A DNA stretch of 64,000 bases from Dyadobacter sp. 50-39 (lineage in GTDB: Bacteria; Bacteroidota; Bacteroidia; Cytophagales; Spirosomataceae). Made by a program: the position numbers and the translations under genes. Every line of letters starts with the position of its first letter. Position 1 is the stretch's first letter. Below, piece after piece: positions 26,933 through 34,731 of the stretch. Under the pieces are notes generated by a model that saw nothing but the letters and a program-made list of their open reading frames with translations, was not told where the DNA came from and searched no databases. The DNA is taken from positions 372,001 through 436,000 of the forward strand of contig MKSR01000047.1 in assembly GCA_001898145.1 (NCBI GenBank), given 5' to 3'.

Positions 26933-28522
26933 ATGAAAATACATATCAAGATATCCATTATGCTGCTGGCTTTGGCGGGGATTACATCCTGTAAGGATAA
27001 TCTGGAAGAATCACCGTATTCCTCACTGGGCAAAGATGTGGCCTTTCAGGATGAGGACGGCCTGAATCAGGCGACGATAGGCGTGTACCAGGCCTGGACC
27101 ACTACCGACCATTCCGACATTTTCAACCGTTTCATTCTCACCGAATCAGGTCACCGGTATGCAACCGCAGGTATACTCGGCTCTGGTGCAGACCCTTACT
27201 ACCGGTTTGCTCACACCTCTGTGTCGGGAGCTTTTGAATCGGTATGGGCGCGGTTCTACAAAATCATCTACCGGGCCAACACGGTGATTGACAATGCGAA
27301 AATGGCTGTCCCGGGTGAGGAGGAGGAAGCTGATCCTTACATTGCCGAAGCGCGTGTGCTGCGGGCTTATGCCTACTTCAATCTGGTGAGGCTATTCGGC
27401 GGCGTACCGCTGATTTTAAAGGAAGTAAAGTCATTCGAAGACAAAGACCTTATTTTTGCGCCCCGGGCGACCGATGCCGAAGTGTACGAGGCCATCCTGG
27501 CTGATCTTGATTTTGCCGAGCGTATTCTACCGGATTCGAGGGGCGGGGCGGAGCTCGGTCGTGTTTCCGCTGGAACGGTGAAGGCGCTGATGGGGAAAGT
27601 TTACCTGACGATGGCAGGCAAACCCTTAAACAGAACGGAGAATTTCCAAAAGGCGGTTGAAAAACTAAGCGAACTGGTTGGAGCGGTAAATGAGGAAAAA
27701 TATGATATGGAGCTTTTGCCGGTCTTTGCGGATGTGTTTGCTTTGGCCAATGAGCGAAACCGGGAAATTGTGCTGTCGTTTGGCTATTTTGTCAATCCTT
27801 CTAACCAAAATGGGAACATATTGCCTTTCCACCTGTTTCCTTCCGGCCTGGTAAATGGCGATGAGCAGACCAACTACGGTTTGACGTACGACTATTACAA
27901 ACTGTTTGACAAAACCGACACGCGCCGCGATTTTACGCTGGTCTCACGCTATGCCTTTACAGGCGGCGCCCGTGCCGGCGCCGAGCCGGGTGATAGCATT
28001 GTATATGATCCGAAAACCTCCCATTACCTAAACCTGCGAACCAAAGAACCGTTTTCGCATGACGATTTCAGGTACGGGATTGCGTTCGGAAAGCTGGCAC
28101 GCGAGGCTAGGCCGGCCGGAGCGCCGGTGCAAGGTTATAGTTCCGACCTGATCGAATTGCGCTTTTCGGATGTGCTGCTGATGCTCGCAGAGGCACTGGT
28201 CGAAACCGGTAAGCCTGCCGATGCCCTGCCGCTGCTCAACCGCGTGCGTGCCCGGGCAAAAGCGACCGCTTCCAAAGCGTCCGGCGTATCCGCATTACGC
28301 GCCGCTGTTCGCATGGAAAGAAGGCTGGAACTGAGCGGGGAATTCAATACGGTGTTCGATATCCGACGCTGGGGTACCTTAAAGGAAGAAATTGCTGCCA
28401 TGAGCGACGACCAGATCGTCGATAACGTGCTGATCCCCTACACGCCGCGCCTGGAACTGTATCCCATCCCGCAGTCACAGATCGATGCGAACCCCAATCT
28501 TCGGCAGAATGACGGCTGGTAG
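26933..28522 (+). CDS. SusD/RagB-family outer-membrane nutrient-binding lipoprotein
   Basis: The protein has 529 residues from ATG 26933, chosen because it gives a lipoprotein signal (MKIHIKISIMLLALAGITSC); an upstream start would sit inside the SusC gene. SusD features are EEADPYIAEARVLRAYAYFNLVRLFGGVPLI, SAGTVKALMGKVYLTMAG, LRFSDVLLMLAEALVETGKPADALPLLNRVRARA, RMERRLELSGEFNTVFDIRRWG and the end YPIPQSQIDANPNLRQNDGW. It is the lid and binding protein of the SusC channel encoded just upstream. Substrate unknown. Confidence 0.95.
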   Translation: MKIHIKISIMLLALAGITSCKDNLEESPYSSLGKDVAFQDEDGLNQATIGVYQAWTTTDHSDIFNRFILTESGHRYATAGILGSGADPYYRFAHTSVSGAFESVWARFYKIIYRANTVIDNAKMAVPGEEEEADPYIAEARVLRAYAYFNLVRLFGGVPLILKEVKSFEDKDLIFAPRATDAEVYEAILADLDFAERILPDSRGGAELGRVSAGTVKALMGKVYLTMAGKPLNRTENFQKAVEKLSELVGAVNEEKYDMELLPVFADVFALANERNREIVLSFGYFVNPSNQNGNILPFHLFPSGLVNGDEQTNYGLTYDYYKLFDKTDTRRDFTLVSRYAFTGGARAGAEPGDSIVYDPKTSHYLNLRTKEPFSHDDFRYGIAFGKLAREARPAGAPVQGYSSDLIELRFSDVLLMLAEALVETGKPADALPLLNRVRARAKATASKASGVSALRAAVRMERRLELSGEFNTVFDIRRWGTLKEEIAAMSDDQIVDNVLIPYTPRLELYPIPQSQIDANPNLRQNDGW

Positions 28523-28530
28523 CGGGAAAT

Positions 28531-28559
28531 CCCGAATTTGAGATGTAATTTCGGGTTTT
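28531..28559 (+). terminator. Weak terminator or attenuator between susD and the nucleotidase genes
   Basis: Arms CCCGAA (28531-28536) and TTCGGG (28550-28555) followed by TTTT. It starts 9 bases after the SusD stop and ends 10 bases before the next ATG. It could lower expression of the two nucleotidase genes relative to SusC/SusD rather than end the operon. Confidence 0.45.
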
Positions 28560-28569
28560 CAATTACGCA

Positions 28570-29328
28570 ATGAAGACTCGTTACAGATCAGTTTACAGTG
28601 CGGTACTGCTCGCGGGCCTGGCCTTGCTCGGCGCTTGCCAGAAGCACCTTGCTGTATCGAAAAGTGAATATAAACAGTACGGCATCGACCAGCAGGTCGG
28701 TGCCGATTCTGCTGTTATGCGGTACTACCAGCCATATAAAGACAAAATGCAGGCTGAAATGAACCGTGTTGTCGGACAAACGGAGCAGGCGCTTACCAAG
28801 CCCTCGGATCCGGAGACCCTAATGGGTAACTTCTTTGCCGACGCCATGCTCAAAGAGGGTTTGAAAAAAGACCCTTCCATCCAGTTCACCATCGCTACCA
28901 AAGGTGGCTTGCGAACGACATTTCCCAAGGGTAATATTACCGTATCTCACGTTTTTGAGCTCATGCCATTTGAAAACGAAATGGTCGTGCTCAAACTCTC
29001 GGGCCCGAATGTGCAACAGCTCATTGATTTTATTGCCAGAAAGGACGGCGAGCCGGTGGCGGGAATTCGTATGAAAATCAGGGACAACAAGGCCTACGAT
29101 GTCACCATTGGCGGAGAGCCTTTTGACATCGGTAAAAATTATTATCTGCTTACTTACGACTATCTGGCGGATGGGGGCGATGAACTTGAATGCCTTCGAA
29201 ATCCGCTCGAAAGAAGGGAAATCAACCAGAAGGTCAGGGAAGCATTATTCGAATATATTGATGACCTCACACGCAATGGCAAGAAAATAACCGTTCAACT
29301 CGATGGAAGAATTGTTTCAGCTCAATAG
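28570..29328 (+). CDS. 5'-nucleotidase C-terminal domain lipoprotein (substrate-binding half)
   Basis: The protein has 252 residues. The lipoprotein signal ends LLGAC (Cys23). The rest is a 5'-nucleotidase C-terminal domain (PF02872): LMGNFFADAMLKEG, IQFTIATKGGLRTTFPKGNITVSHVFELMPFENEMVVLKLSG, QQLIDFIARKDGEPVAGIRM and YYLLTYDYLADGGDEL. In UshA-type enzymes this domain binds the nucleoside and follows the metal domain in one chain. Here it is a separate, lipid-anchored protein encoded first, overlapping the metal-domain gene by 26 bases. The two probably form one enzyme releasing phosphate from nucleotides in the periplasm or at the surface. Confidence 0.9.
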   Translation: MKTRYRSVYSAVLLAGLALLGACQKHLAVSKSEYKQYGIDQQVGADSAVMRYYQPYKDKMQAEMNRVVGQTEQALTKPSDPETLMGNFFADAMLKEGLKKDPSIQFTIATKGGLRTTFPKGNITVSHVFELMPFENEMVVLKLSGPNVQQLIDFIARKDGEPVAGIRMKIRDNKAYDVTIGGEPFDIGKNYYLLTYDYLADGGDELECLRNPLERREINQKVREALFEYIDDLTRNGKKITVQLDGRIVSAQ

Positions 29329-30247
29329 GAGGGCATTCCTCCGGAATGGCGCCCTGGCTACGGCTGCATGGGGTTTGGGTTCGCTCTCAGCATTTGCCGG
29401 CCGGGATTCGGTGGTGCGGCTTACAATCCTGCATACCAACGATGTGCACAGCCGCATCGATCCTTTCCCGATGGACGGCTCGCGCAATCAGGGTCTTGGG
29501 GGCGTAGCGCGCCGCGCAGCATTGGTAAAACAGATCCGCGCCGAGCAGCCTAATGTACTTTTGCTGGATGCGGGTGACGTTTTTCAGGGCACACCTTACT
29601 TCAACTTGTATGGAGGTGAGCTGGAATTTACGATCATGAGCCAGATGGGCTATGATGCCGCCACCATGGGTAATCACGATTTTGACAACAGCATCGCCGG
29701 CTTTGTCAAACAGCTTCCCCATGCCCGCTTTCCATTTCTGGTAAGCAACTACGATTTTAACAACACCGAGCTGAAGGGCAAAACGCTGCCCTATAAGATT
29801 TTCAAAAAACAGGGCCTGAGAATCGGCGTTTTCGGCGTGTGTATCGAGCTGGAAGGTTTGGTCAATAAAAAGAATTATCTCGAAACCGTCTATCTGGATC
29901 CCATCGCCAAAGCGAACGAAATGGCGTCTTTGCTTAAAAATGACTTGCATTGCGATTTCGTCATCTGCCTTTCGCATTTGGGTTACAAATACAAGGAAAA
30001 CAAAGTGTCCGACCAGATCCTGGCTAAGTCTACCCGCAACATCGACCTGATCATCGGGGGGCACACGCATACCTTCATGAAAGAGCCGGAGCATATCATG
30101 AACCTGGCGGGCCAGGTTACGACCATTAATCAGGTGGGTTTTGCCGGGATCAACCTGGGACGGCTGGATTATTTTTTCGATCGGGAGCGTGGCGACAAAA
30201 AAATGATGGCCGCAGTAATGCAGGTCGACGAGCATGTCGTAAGTTGA
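29303..30247 (+). CDS. 5'-nucleotidase metallophosphoesterase domain, Tat-exported (catalytic half)
   Basis: The protein has 314 residues. A Tat-type signal NRRAFLRNGALATAAWGLG is at the N terminus. The calcineurin-like metal site is complete: TNDVHSR (Asp47, His49), AGDVFQG (Asp92), GNHDFD (Asn124, His125) and GGHTHTF (about 252-258). It matches the N-terminal catalytic domain of UshA/YfkN-type 5'-nucleotidases and stops where the C-terminal domain would begin. The missing domain is the overlapping upstream gene. It removes phosphate from nucleotides or related esters outside the cytoplasm. It follows the SusC/SusD pair in the same direction, suggesting a phosphorus or nucleotide scavenging operon. 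Confidence 0.92.
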   Translation: MEELFQLNRRAFLRNGALATAAWGLGSLSAFAGRDSVVRLTILHTNDVHSRIDPFPMDGSRNQGLGGVARRAALVKQIRAEQPNVLLLDAGDVFQGTPYFNLYGGELEFTIMSQMGYDAATMGNHDFDNSIAGFVKQLPHARFPFLVSNYDFNNTELKGKTLPYKIFKKQGLRIGVFGVCIELEGLVNKKNYLETVYLDPIAKANEMASLLKNDLHCDFVICLSHLGYKYKENKVSDQILAKSTRNIDLIIGGHTHTFMKEPEHIMNLAGQVTTINQVGFAGINLGRLDYFFDRERGDKKMMAAVMQVDEHVVS

Positions 30248-30288
30248 ACGGATGACTGTTGATGGCAGTCAGGTAAGGTTCATCCGTT
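30247..30288. terminator. Hairpin between convergent nucleotidase and antiporter genes
   Basis: Arms AACGGATGA (30247-30255) and TCATCCGTT (30280-30288), with an inner GACTG/CAGTC pair. There is no good T-run on either side, so it may protect 3' ends rather than terminate. It overlaps the antiporter stop codon. Confidence 0.4.
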
Positions 30289-31900
30289 ACTCGATATGCA
30301 GAAACTGCTGCCTGACCTTTTCTTCTTCCAGGTCTAGCTGGGCCAGGTGTTGGCGGATAATTTCCTCCTCGTAGGTTTCTTTTTTATTGAATTGATGCAG
30401 GATGTGCCGCTTATGCTCGAGGAGCTCTTTGTTGATTTCCTGAAAGCGTGCAATGTAGGCATGGCCGGCTTCCTCGACCTCTGATTCACGCACATGGTCC
30501 AGAAAGCCGATGTCGCTTTCCAATTTAAATTTCAGGCTCTGCAAAAGCTCATTGTCGTCCACCTCGCCGGCAAATTTTGAATTGATCATATCCAGTGAGG
30601 CCTTCGCAAGTTTCCTGCGAATGATCACGTCCTGCTCCTGCGCCGAAACCGAATAATCCCTTTCTTCTACTCCCATCAGCCTGACTACTGCCGGAAGGGT
30701 GAGCCCCTGGAAAACAAGTGTAACCAATATCACTACGAATGTAATGAACAAGATCATACTCCGTTGCGGAAAGGGTTGCCCGTTGTCGAGCAACAGGGGG
30801 ATGGACAGCGCCGATGCAAGCGAGACTACACCGCGCATTCCGGCCCAGCCAAAAATGAATGGCATACGAATGCCCGGGCTGCTGTCGGCAGTTTTGATGA
30901 AACGGCTGATGAACACGGTGAAGATAGACGAGCCCAATGTACTCGCGATGCGGGTCACAATCACGACCGCCGAGATAATCAGGCCGTATTTGATGGCTTC
31001 TCCCAGAGACGCCTGCCCGAATCCCTGAATGATCACTGGCAGTTCGAGCCCGATAAGCATGAACACAATTCCGTTCAGCACGAAACCTACGGTTGACCAT
31101 ACATTAATGCCCTGAATGCGGCTTAGATGGCTCAGGATGTTTTGCTGGTTGCGCGAAAGGAAAAGGCCACCCGTTACCACTGCGATCACGCCCGAAAAAT
31201 GGAATTCCTCAGCGGTTATATACATGGCATAGGGCGCTACGAAGGTCATGATTGTGTCAATGCTGGGTGTCGTAGGAAGCCAGCGAAGAATGGCGTAAAA
31301 GATTAGCGCGATTCCCAACCCGACCACGAAGCCCATGATGATCACAATGAAAAAGCTGCCGATCGCATCGGTGAGCACAAAGCTTCCCGAAGCAACTGCT
31401 ACCAGCGCAAACCGGAAGACGATCAGCGAAGAGGCGTCATTGAGCAGGCTTTCCCCCTCGGCAATGGTGATGAGCCGTTTGGGCACTTTCACGTTCTTGA
31501 GAATAGAGGTGGTAGCAACCGCGTCGGGTGGTGAAATTATCCCGCCCAGCAGGAAGCCCAGCGCGAGCGTAAACCCCGGTATGATCGCCTGTGATACGTA
31601 TGCGATCACACAAGAAGTGAAGATCACAATAATAAACGCGAACGAGCCGATAACCCGGCGCCATTTCCAGAAATCTTTCCATGACGTCTGCCATGCCGCC
31701 TCGTAAAGCAATGGAGGAAGAAATATCAGAAATATGAGCTGCGGATCAATCTCCACGGACGGGAGTCCGGGAATGAGGCTCAGTGCAAGCCCCCCAAGTA
31801 CGAGTACGATCGGGTAGGCAATTCTGATCCTTTGCGACAGCATGACCAGAAACATGATCACCACTACAAGCGATAGGTAGAGGATAATGGATTCGTGCAT
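30287..31900 (-). CDS. CPA1-family Na+/H+ antiporter
   Basis: The protein has 537 residues. About 12 membrane helices cover residues 5-400. Family marks include FLIFLPPLLYEAAWQTSW, the transport-site region LGGIISPPDAVATTSILKNVKVPKR, EGESLLNDASSLIVFRFAL and FGWAGMRGVVSLASALSIPL. The cytoplasmic tail of about 120 residues is charged and helical (coiled-coil-like). It exchanges Na+ (or K+/Li+) for H+ across the inner membrane. It follows the P450 gene by 20 bases on the same strand, so they are likely co-transcribed. Confidence 0.94.
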   Translation of the reverse strand: MHESIILYLSLVVVIMFLVMLSQRIRIAYPIVLVLGGLALSLIPGLPSVEIDPQLIFLIFLPPLLYEAAWQTSWKDFWKWRRVIGSFAFIIVIFTSCVIAYVSQAIIPGFTLALGFLLGGIISPPDAVATTSILKNVKVPKRLITIAEGESLLNDASSLIVFRFALVAVASGSFVLTDAIGSFFIVIIMGFVVGLGIALIFYAILRWLPTTPSIDTIMTFVAPYAMYITAEEFHFSGVIAVVTGGLFLSRNQQNILSHLSRIQGINVWSTVGFVLNGIVFMLIGLELPVIIQGFGQASLGEAIKYGLIISAVVIVTRIASTLGSSIFTVFISRFIKTADSSPGIRMPFIFGWAGMRGVVSLASALSIPLLLDNGQPFPQRSMILFITFVVILVTLVFQGLTLPAVVRLMGVEERDYSVSAQEQDVIIRRKLAKASLDMINSKFAGEVDDNELLQSLKFKLESDIGFLDHVRESEVEEAGHAYIARFQEINKELLEHKRHILHQFNKKETYEEEIIRQHLAQLDLEEEKVRQQFLHIE

Positions 31901-31920
31901 AAAATAGGTTCAGTATCGGC

Positions 31921-33246
31921 TTATCGGATGTACAATTTAATACCGTTGGTCGATTTTAAAACAATCTGGGGGTGCATTCCCACGCTGAACCCGGGCTCGC
32001 GCACAAAATCGAAGCGCTTTACCAGAGCTGCCAGGACGAGCTGCATTTCCATCAGTGCAAACTGCTGCCCGATACAGATCCTTGGCCCTGCACCGAATGG
32101 GAGATAGTTAAATTTGGCCAGGTTTTTCACGGTTTCCGCCTGGAAATTGTCAGGGTTGAAATCAGTGGGATTTTGCCAAAGATTAGGGTTGCGGTGCAGC
32201 TCGAAGATTGACATAAATATCGAGCTGCCTTTGGGAATGTGGTAACCTTCGATATGCTGATCTACGGTACTCTCGCGCGTCATCGTCCATGCGGGTGGGT
32301 ATAGCCGGAGACCCTCTTCCACGACTTGCCGCGTGTAGGGCATTTTGGTAAGTTGCTCGAAACCGGGCACCGTTTCAAAAATCACACTTTCCTTTCGGAT
32401 TCGTGCTACTATCTCCGGTTGCGCCGACAGCTCCCATAGCAGCCAGCTTAGACCTGTCGCAGAGGTCTCGTGACCGGCGGCGAACATCGTAATGGCCTCG
32501 TCCCGGATTTGTTCATCATTCATTTGTTCGCCCGTTTCCTCGTCGGTACTGTCCAGCAGGAGTTGGAGCAGGTCGTTGGGCGTCTCGCCGGACAAGCGAC
32601 GTTTACGGATAAAGTCATACACCAGGCTATTGAAGTAGGCCAGATCGGATTTGAAGCGACGGTCTTCGCCGTTAATTGCCATCAGCGGCAGGCGGTATGG
32701 TTTGCGCACGCGTGTCACCAGGTAAGTCTGTGTGCGGCTTACCTGGCGGTAAATCTGCTCCTTATCCTCTGTGTTCATATTTCCGAACAGCGTTTTCAGG
32801 GCGATATCCGATGTTATACCCATCATTTTTGCATCGATATCGATGGCTCCTTTGCCGCGGAATTCTTCGAGCTCTTCCATAAATGCGGCCGTTAGCTCTC
32901 CCATCGTCAGGAACAGTTCCAGCAGACGTTCACGGTGGAATGCAGGCTGTACGAGCCTTCGTTGTCTCAGCCAAAAATCTCCGTCGCTTATCACAAGCCC
33001 GTTGCCCAACACCGGCCGGAGCATTTTGACCGAATTACCTTTTTTGAAATTTTTGTGATGCTGTTGCAACACGTGCCGGAAAAACGCCGGATCACGGGTG
33101 ACTATAAACTCACGGAACAACTTCATTTTGAAAGTCTCTCCGCATTCGTCGAAGCCTTGCCTGAGGAAACGGAGCGGATCGCGCGCAAAACGGATCGCTG
33201 AAAAAAGCGGAACGGGACCGATTTTGTATTCGGGGACAGGACGCAT
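31921..33246 (-). CDS. Cytochrome P450 monooxygenase
   Basis: The protein has 441 residues, normal for soluble bacterial P450s. Seen are the I-helix oxygen-activation motif FAAGHETSATGLSWLLWEL, the K-helix ExxR in VVEEGLRLYPPAWTMTRES, the PERF-like region FNPDNFQ and the heme-binding loop YLPFGAGPRICIGQQFALMEMQL (axial Cys about 391). The opening PVPEYKIGPVPLFSAIRFARDPLRFLRQ resembles CYP4/CYP102-like bacterial enzymes acting on fatty acids or terpenoids, but substrate is not clear. No ferredoxin or reductase gene is adjacent. It leads a two-gene operon with the Na+/H+ antiporter. A near-match promoter box (TTTATTTG) lies at 33279-33272. Confidence 0.95.
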   Translation of the reverse strand: MRPVPEYKIGPVPLFSAIRFARDPLRFLRQGFDECGETFKMKLFREFIVTRDPAFFRHVLQQHHKNFKKGNSVKMLRPVLGNGLVISDGDFWLRQRRLVQPAFHRERLLELFLTMGELTAAFMEELEEFRGKGAIDIDAKMMGITSDIALKTLFGNMNTEDKEQIYRQVSRTQTYLVTRVRKPYRLPLMAINGEDRRFKSDLAYFNSLVYDFIRKRRLSGETPNDLLQLLLDSTDEETGEQMNDEQIRDEAITMFAAGHETSATGLSWLLWELSAQPEIVARIRKESVIFETVPGFEQLTKMPYTRQVVEEGLRLYPPAWTMTRESTVDQHIEGYHIPKGSSIFMSIFELHRNPNLWQNPTDFNPDNFQAETVKNLAKFNYLPFGAGPRICIGQQFALMEMQLVLAALVKRFDFVREPGFSVGMHPQIVLKSTNGIKLYIR

Positions 33247-33323
33247 GACAGATGTTTGACGGGAACCGGTGCAAATAAACCAAACCGCAAGAAATAGCAG
33301 TCAATTACGTCGCAAAAATGCAT

Positions 33324-33357
33324 AAAAAAGGCCGCGTTTCATTCCGAAAACGCGGCC
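33324..33357 (-). terminator. Intrinsic terminator on the minus strand with no annotated gene feeding it
   Basis: Perfect 10-bp stem: 33357-33348 with 33339-33330 (GGCCGCGTTT/AAACGCGGCC), then six Ts on the minus strand (33329-33324). Only a microprotein-sized frame lies upstream of it on that strand, so it implies a short unannotated transcript. Confidence 0.8.
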
Positions 33358-33409
33358 GCAGGTGTGCATAGGGATCTTTGGCGATGAGCTTGCCAAAGTC
33401 GTCGAACAT

Positions 33410-33475
33410 TTAGTCATTGAGCAGATACACAACGGGTTTACGTCGGTTCGCTAAGACTGATGCTTTGGCATCCAT
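33410..33475 (-). CDS. Candidate 21-residue microprotein or small RNA
   Basis: ATG at 33475-33473, stop TAA at 33412-33410. The peptide starts MDAKASVLANRRK and ends PVVYLLND. Its stop is followed at once by another ATG in frame, but that second frame runs through the terminator and is unlikely to be made. Support comes from protein-like composition and from the strong terminator 53 bases downstream. No clear promoter was found. The transcript could equally be a non-coding RNA. The rest of the gap 33247-33683 shows a weak plus-strand hairpin (33584-33606) and nothing else recognisable. Confidence 0.35.
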   Translation of the reverse strand: MDAKASVLANRRKPVVYLLND

Positions 33476-33583
33476 GAAAAGTAAGATTGGATTGACATTG
33501 TTTCATGTAAAAATGTCATCAAAATCATACCAACTGATCAGAAAAGGCATCGCAAAGCGTTTAAAGTTGCGGATAAGGCCGGT

Positions 33584-33606
33584 CCGGCGTACAAAAGCCG
33601 GTTTTT
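33584..33606 (+). terminator. Weak plus-strand hairpin with T-run ahead of the SYLF gene
   Basis: CCGGC (33584-33588) and GCCGG (33597-33601) with an 8-base loop, then TTTTT. It lies 78 bases before the SYLF start. It could be an attenuator in that gene's leader or the end of a small plus-strand RNA. Confidence 0.35.
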
Positions 33607-33683
33607 GTTGTCAGAACGCGGTTTTTACGACTGGCGGGCACGATCCTTGAAGTATTGTTTTATACCCATTAATCCCGGTAATT

Positions 33684-34361
33684 ATGTTCCTCAACAATTT
33701 GAAAACTTTAAAAATGCAAGCCTTTCTTCTGATCGGACTTGCGGTTGCAACCCCTTCTTTTGCCCAGAACAAAGAAGAAGATAAGATCAATGCTGCTACG
33801 GCAGTCATGAGCGATTTCAACGGTATGCAGATCCCGACACAGCTGTTAGAAGCATCAAAAGGAATCATCATCATCCCTCGGATGATCAACGGAGGGCTGA
33901 TTGTCGGCGGAAAGCACGGCAGGGGCCTTGCGATGATCAAGCGCGAAAACGGCGAATGGAGCGATCCGGTGTTTGTAACCATCACAGGCGGCAGCGTGGG
34001 TGCCCAGATAGGGGTGCAGGCGGTAGATCTTGTTTTGCTTTTTAAAAGCGAAAAATCACTGCTGAATATCGAAAAAGGCGACTATACACTTGGGGGCGAT
34101 GTTTCTGTGGCCGCCGGTCCGGTAAGCAAGAATGCATCTGCCACCACGGATTACAAGCTGGAAGCCGAAGTATACTCCTACTCACGCGCCAAAGGGCTTT
34201 TTGCCGGCGTAACCGTGAATGGAGCCATGCTGGGCGTGGACGTGCGTGCCAATACTGGTCTATACGGTAGTAAATCTACGGTTCAATCGATTTTCAAAGA
34301 TTCCAACATTTCATCCAAGGCGGTAGACGATCTGCGCGAGGCATTGGATGACTTCAACTAA
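33684..34361 (+). CDS. SYLF-domain (Ysc84/DUF500) secreted lipid-binding protein
   Basis: The protein has 225 residues with a signal peptide ending PSFAQ (residue 28). The SYLF domain fills the mature protein: MQIPTQLLEASKGIIIIPRMINGGLIVGGKHGRGLAMI, WSDPVFVTITGGSVGAQIGVQAVDLVLLF, YTLGGDVSVAAGPVSKNASA and EVYSYSRAKGLFAGVTVNGAML. SYLF proteins bind acidic phospholipids; bacterial exported forms are probably envelope-associated, role unknown. It is followed after 9 bases by a KTSC gene, likely co-transcribed. Confidence 0.9.
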   Translation: MFLNNLKTLKMQAFLLIGLAVATPSFAQNKEEDKINAATAVMSDFNGMQIPTQLLEASKGIIIIPRMINGGLIVGGKHGRGLAMIKRENGEWSDPVFVTITGGSVGAQIGVQAVDLVLLFKSEKSLLNIEKGDYTLGGDVSVAAGPVSKNASATTDYKLEAEVYSYSRAKGLFAGVTVNGAMLGVDVRANTGLYGSKSTVQSIFKDSNISSKAVDDLREALDDFN

Positions 34362-34370
34362 ACTGCGGCC

Positions 34371-34571
34371 ATGCCATCCAGTGTCGTTTCCGAAATGATC
34401 TACAAGGAGGAGACCGAAACATTGCGCATTGTGTATGTTTCAGGAATGGTATATGACTACAAGAAGGTCCCCTGGGATGTCTACCAGGCCATGAAGACTT
34501 CCGGTTCGAAGGGGACATTTTTGAACAAGCACATCAAGGGAAATTTTGAATTTGAGAAGGTAAATGACTGA
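34371..34571 (+). CDS. KTSC-domain small protein
   Basis: The protein has 66 residues. It matches the KTSC domain (PF13619): SSVVSEMIYKEETETLRIVYVSGMVYDYKKVPWDVYQAM, then the signature KTSGSKGTFLNKHIKG. The domain is found alone or near lysyl-tRNA-synthetase-like and phage-encoded proteins; its function is not settled. It has no export signal. It sits 9 bases after the SYLF gene, probably in one transcript. The repeat element at 34562 overlaps its last codons. Confidence 0.85.
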   Translation: MPSSVVSEMIYKEETETLRIVYVSGMVYDYKKVPWDVYQAMKTSGSKGTFLNKHIKGNFEFEKVND

Positions 34572-34683
34572 ATAAAAGAACAGACATGTATTGTCAAGGG
34601 TTGCCAGATATTGTTTAATGCCTTAATGGCTATTCCTGGCTGCCAATGACGATACACGCCTATTCAATCATTCAGTCATTTTT
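34562..34683. repeat. TGAATGA-bordered intergenic element, copy 2
   Basis: The left arm AAATGACTGAATA (34562-34574) pairs with the right arm region ATTCAGTCATTT (34670-34681), next to ATTCAATCATTCA. Inside, 34588-34616 reads GTATTGTCAAGGG then TTGCCAGATATTGTTT, shared with copy 3 (39090-39117) with three mismatches. The left arm lies inside the end of the KTSC gene. Confidence 0.7.
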
Positions 34684-34731
34684 ATTTACTTTGCGATATT
34701 TCCAATCGGATATAACGCTTGTGTCGCGCCT

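Noticed and set aside
29387-30235. 282-residue antisense frame inside the metallophosphoesterase gene
   Set aside because: Shadow of the real gene, which carries all catalytic motifs.
33305-33410. 34-residue second peptide directly after the 21-residue frame
   Set aside because: Its stop codon lies beyond the terminator T-run, so the transcript would normally end before it.
33417-33650. 77-residue plus-strand frame
   Set aside because: It runs through a hairpin with a T-run, has poor protein character and is antisense to the better-supported terminator-linked transcript.
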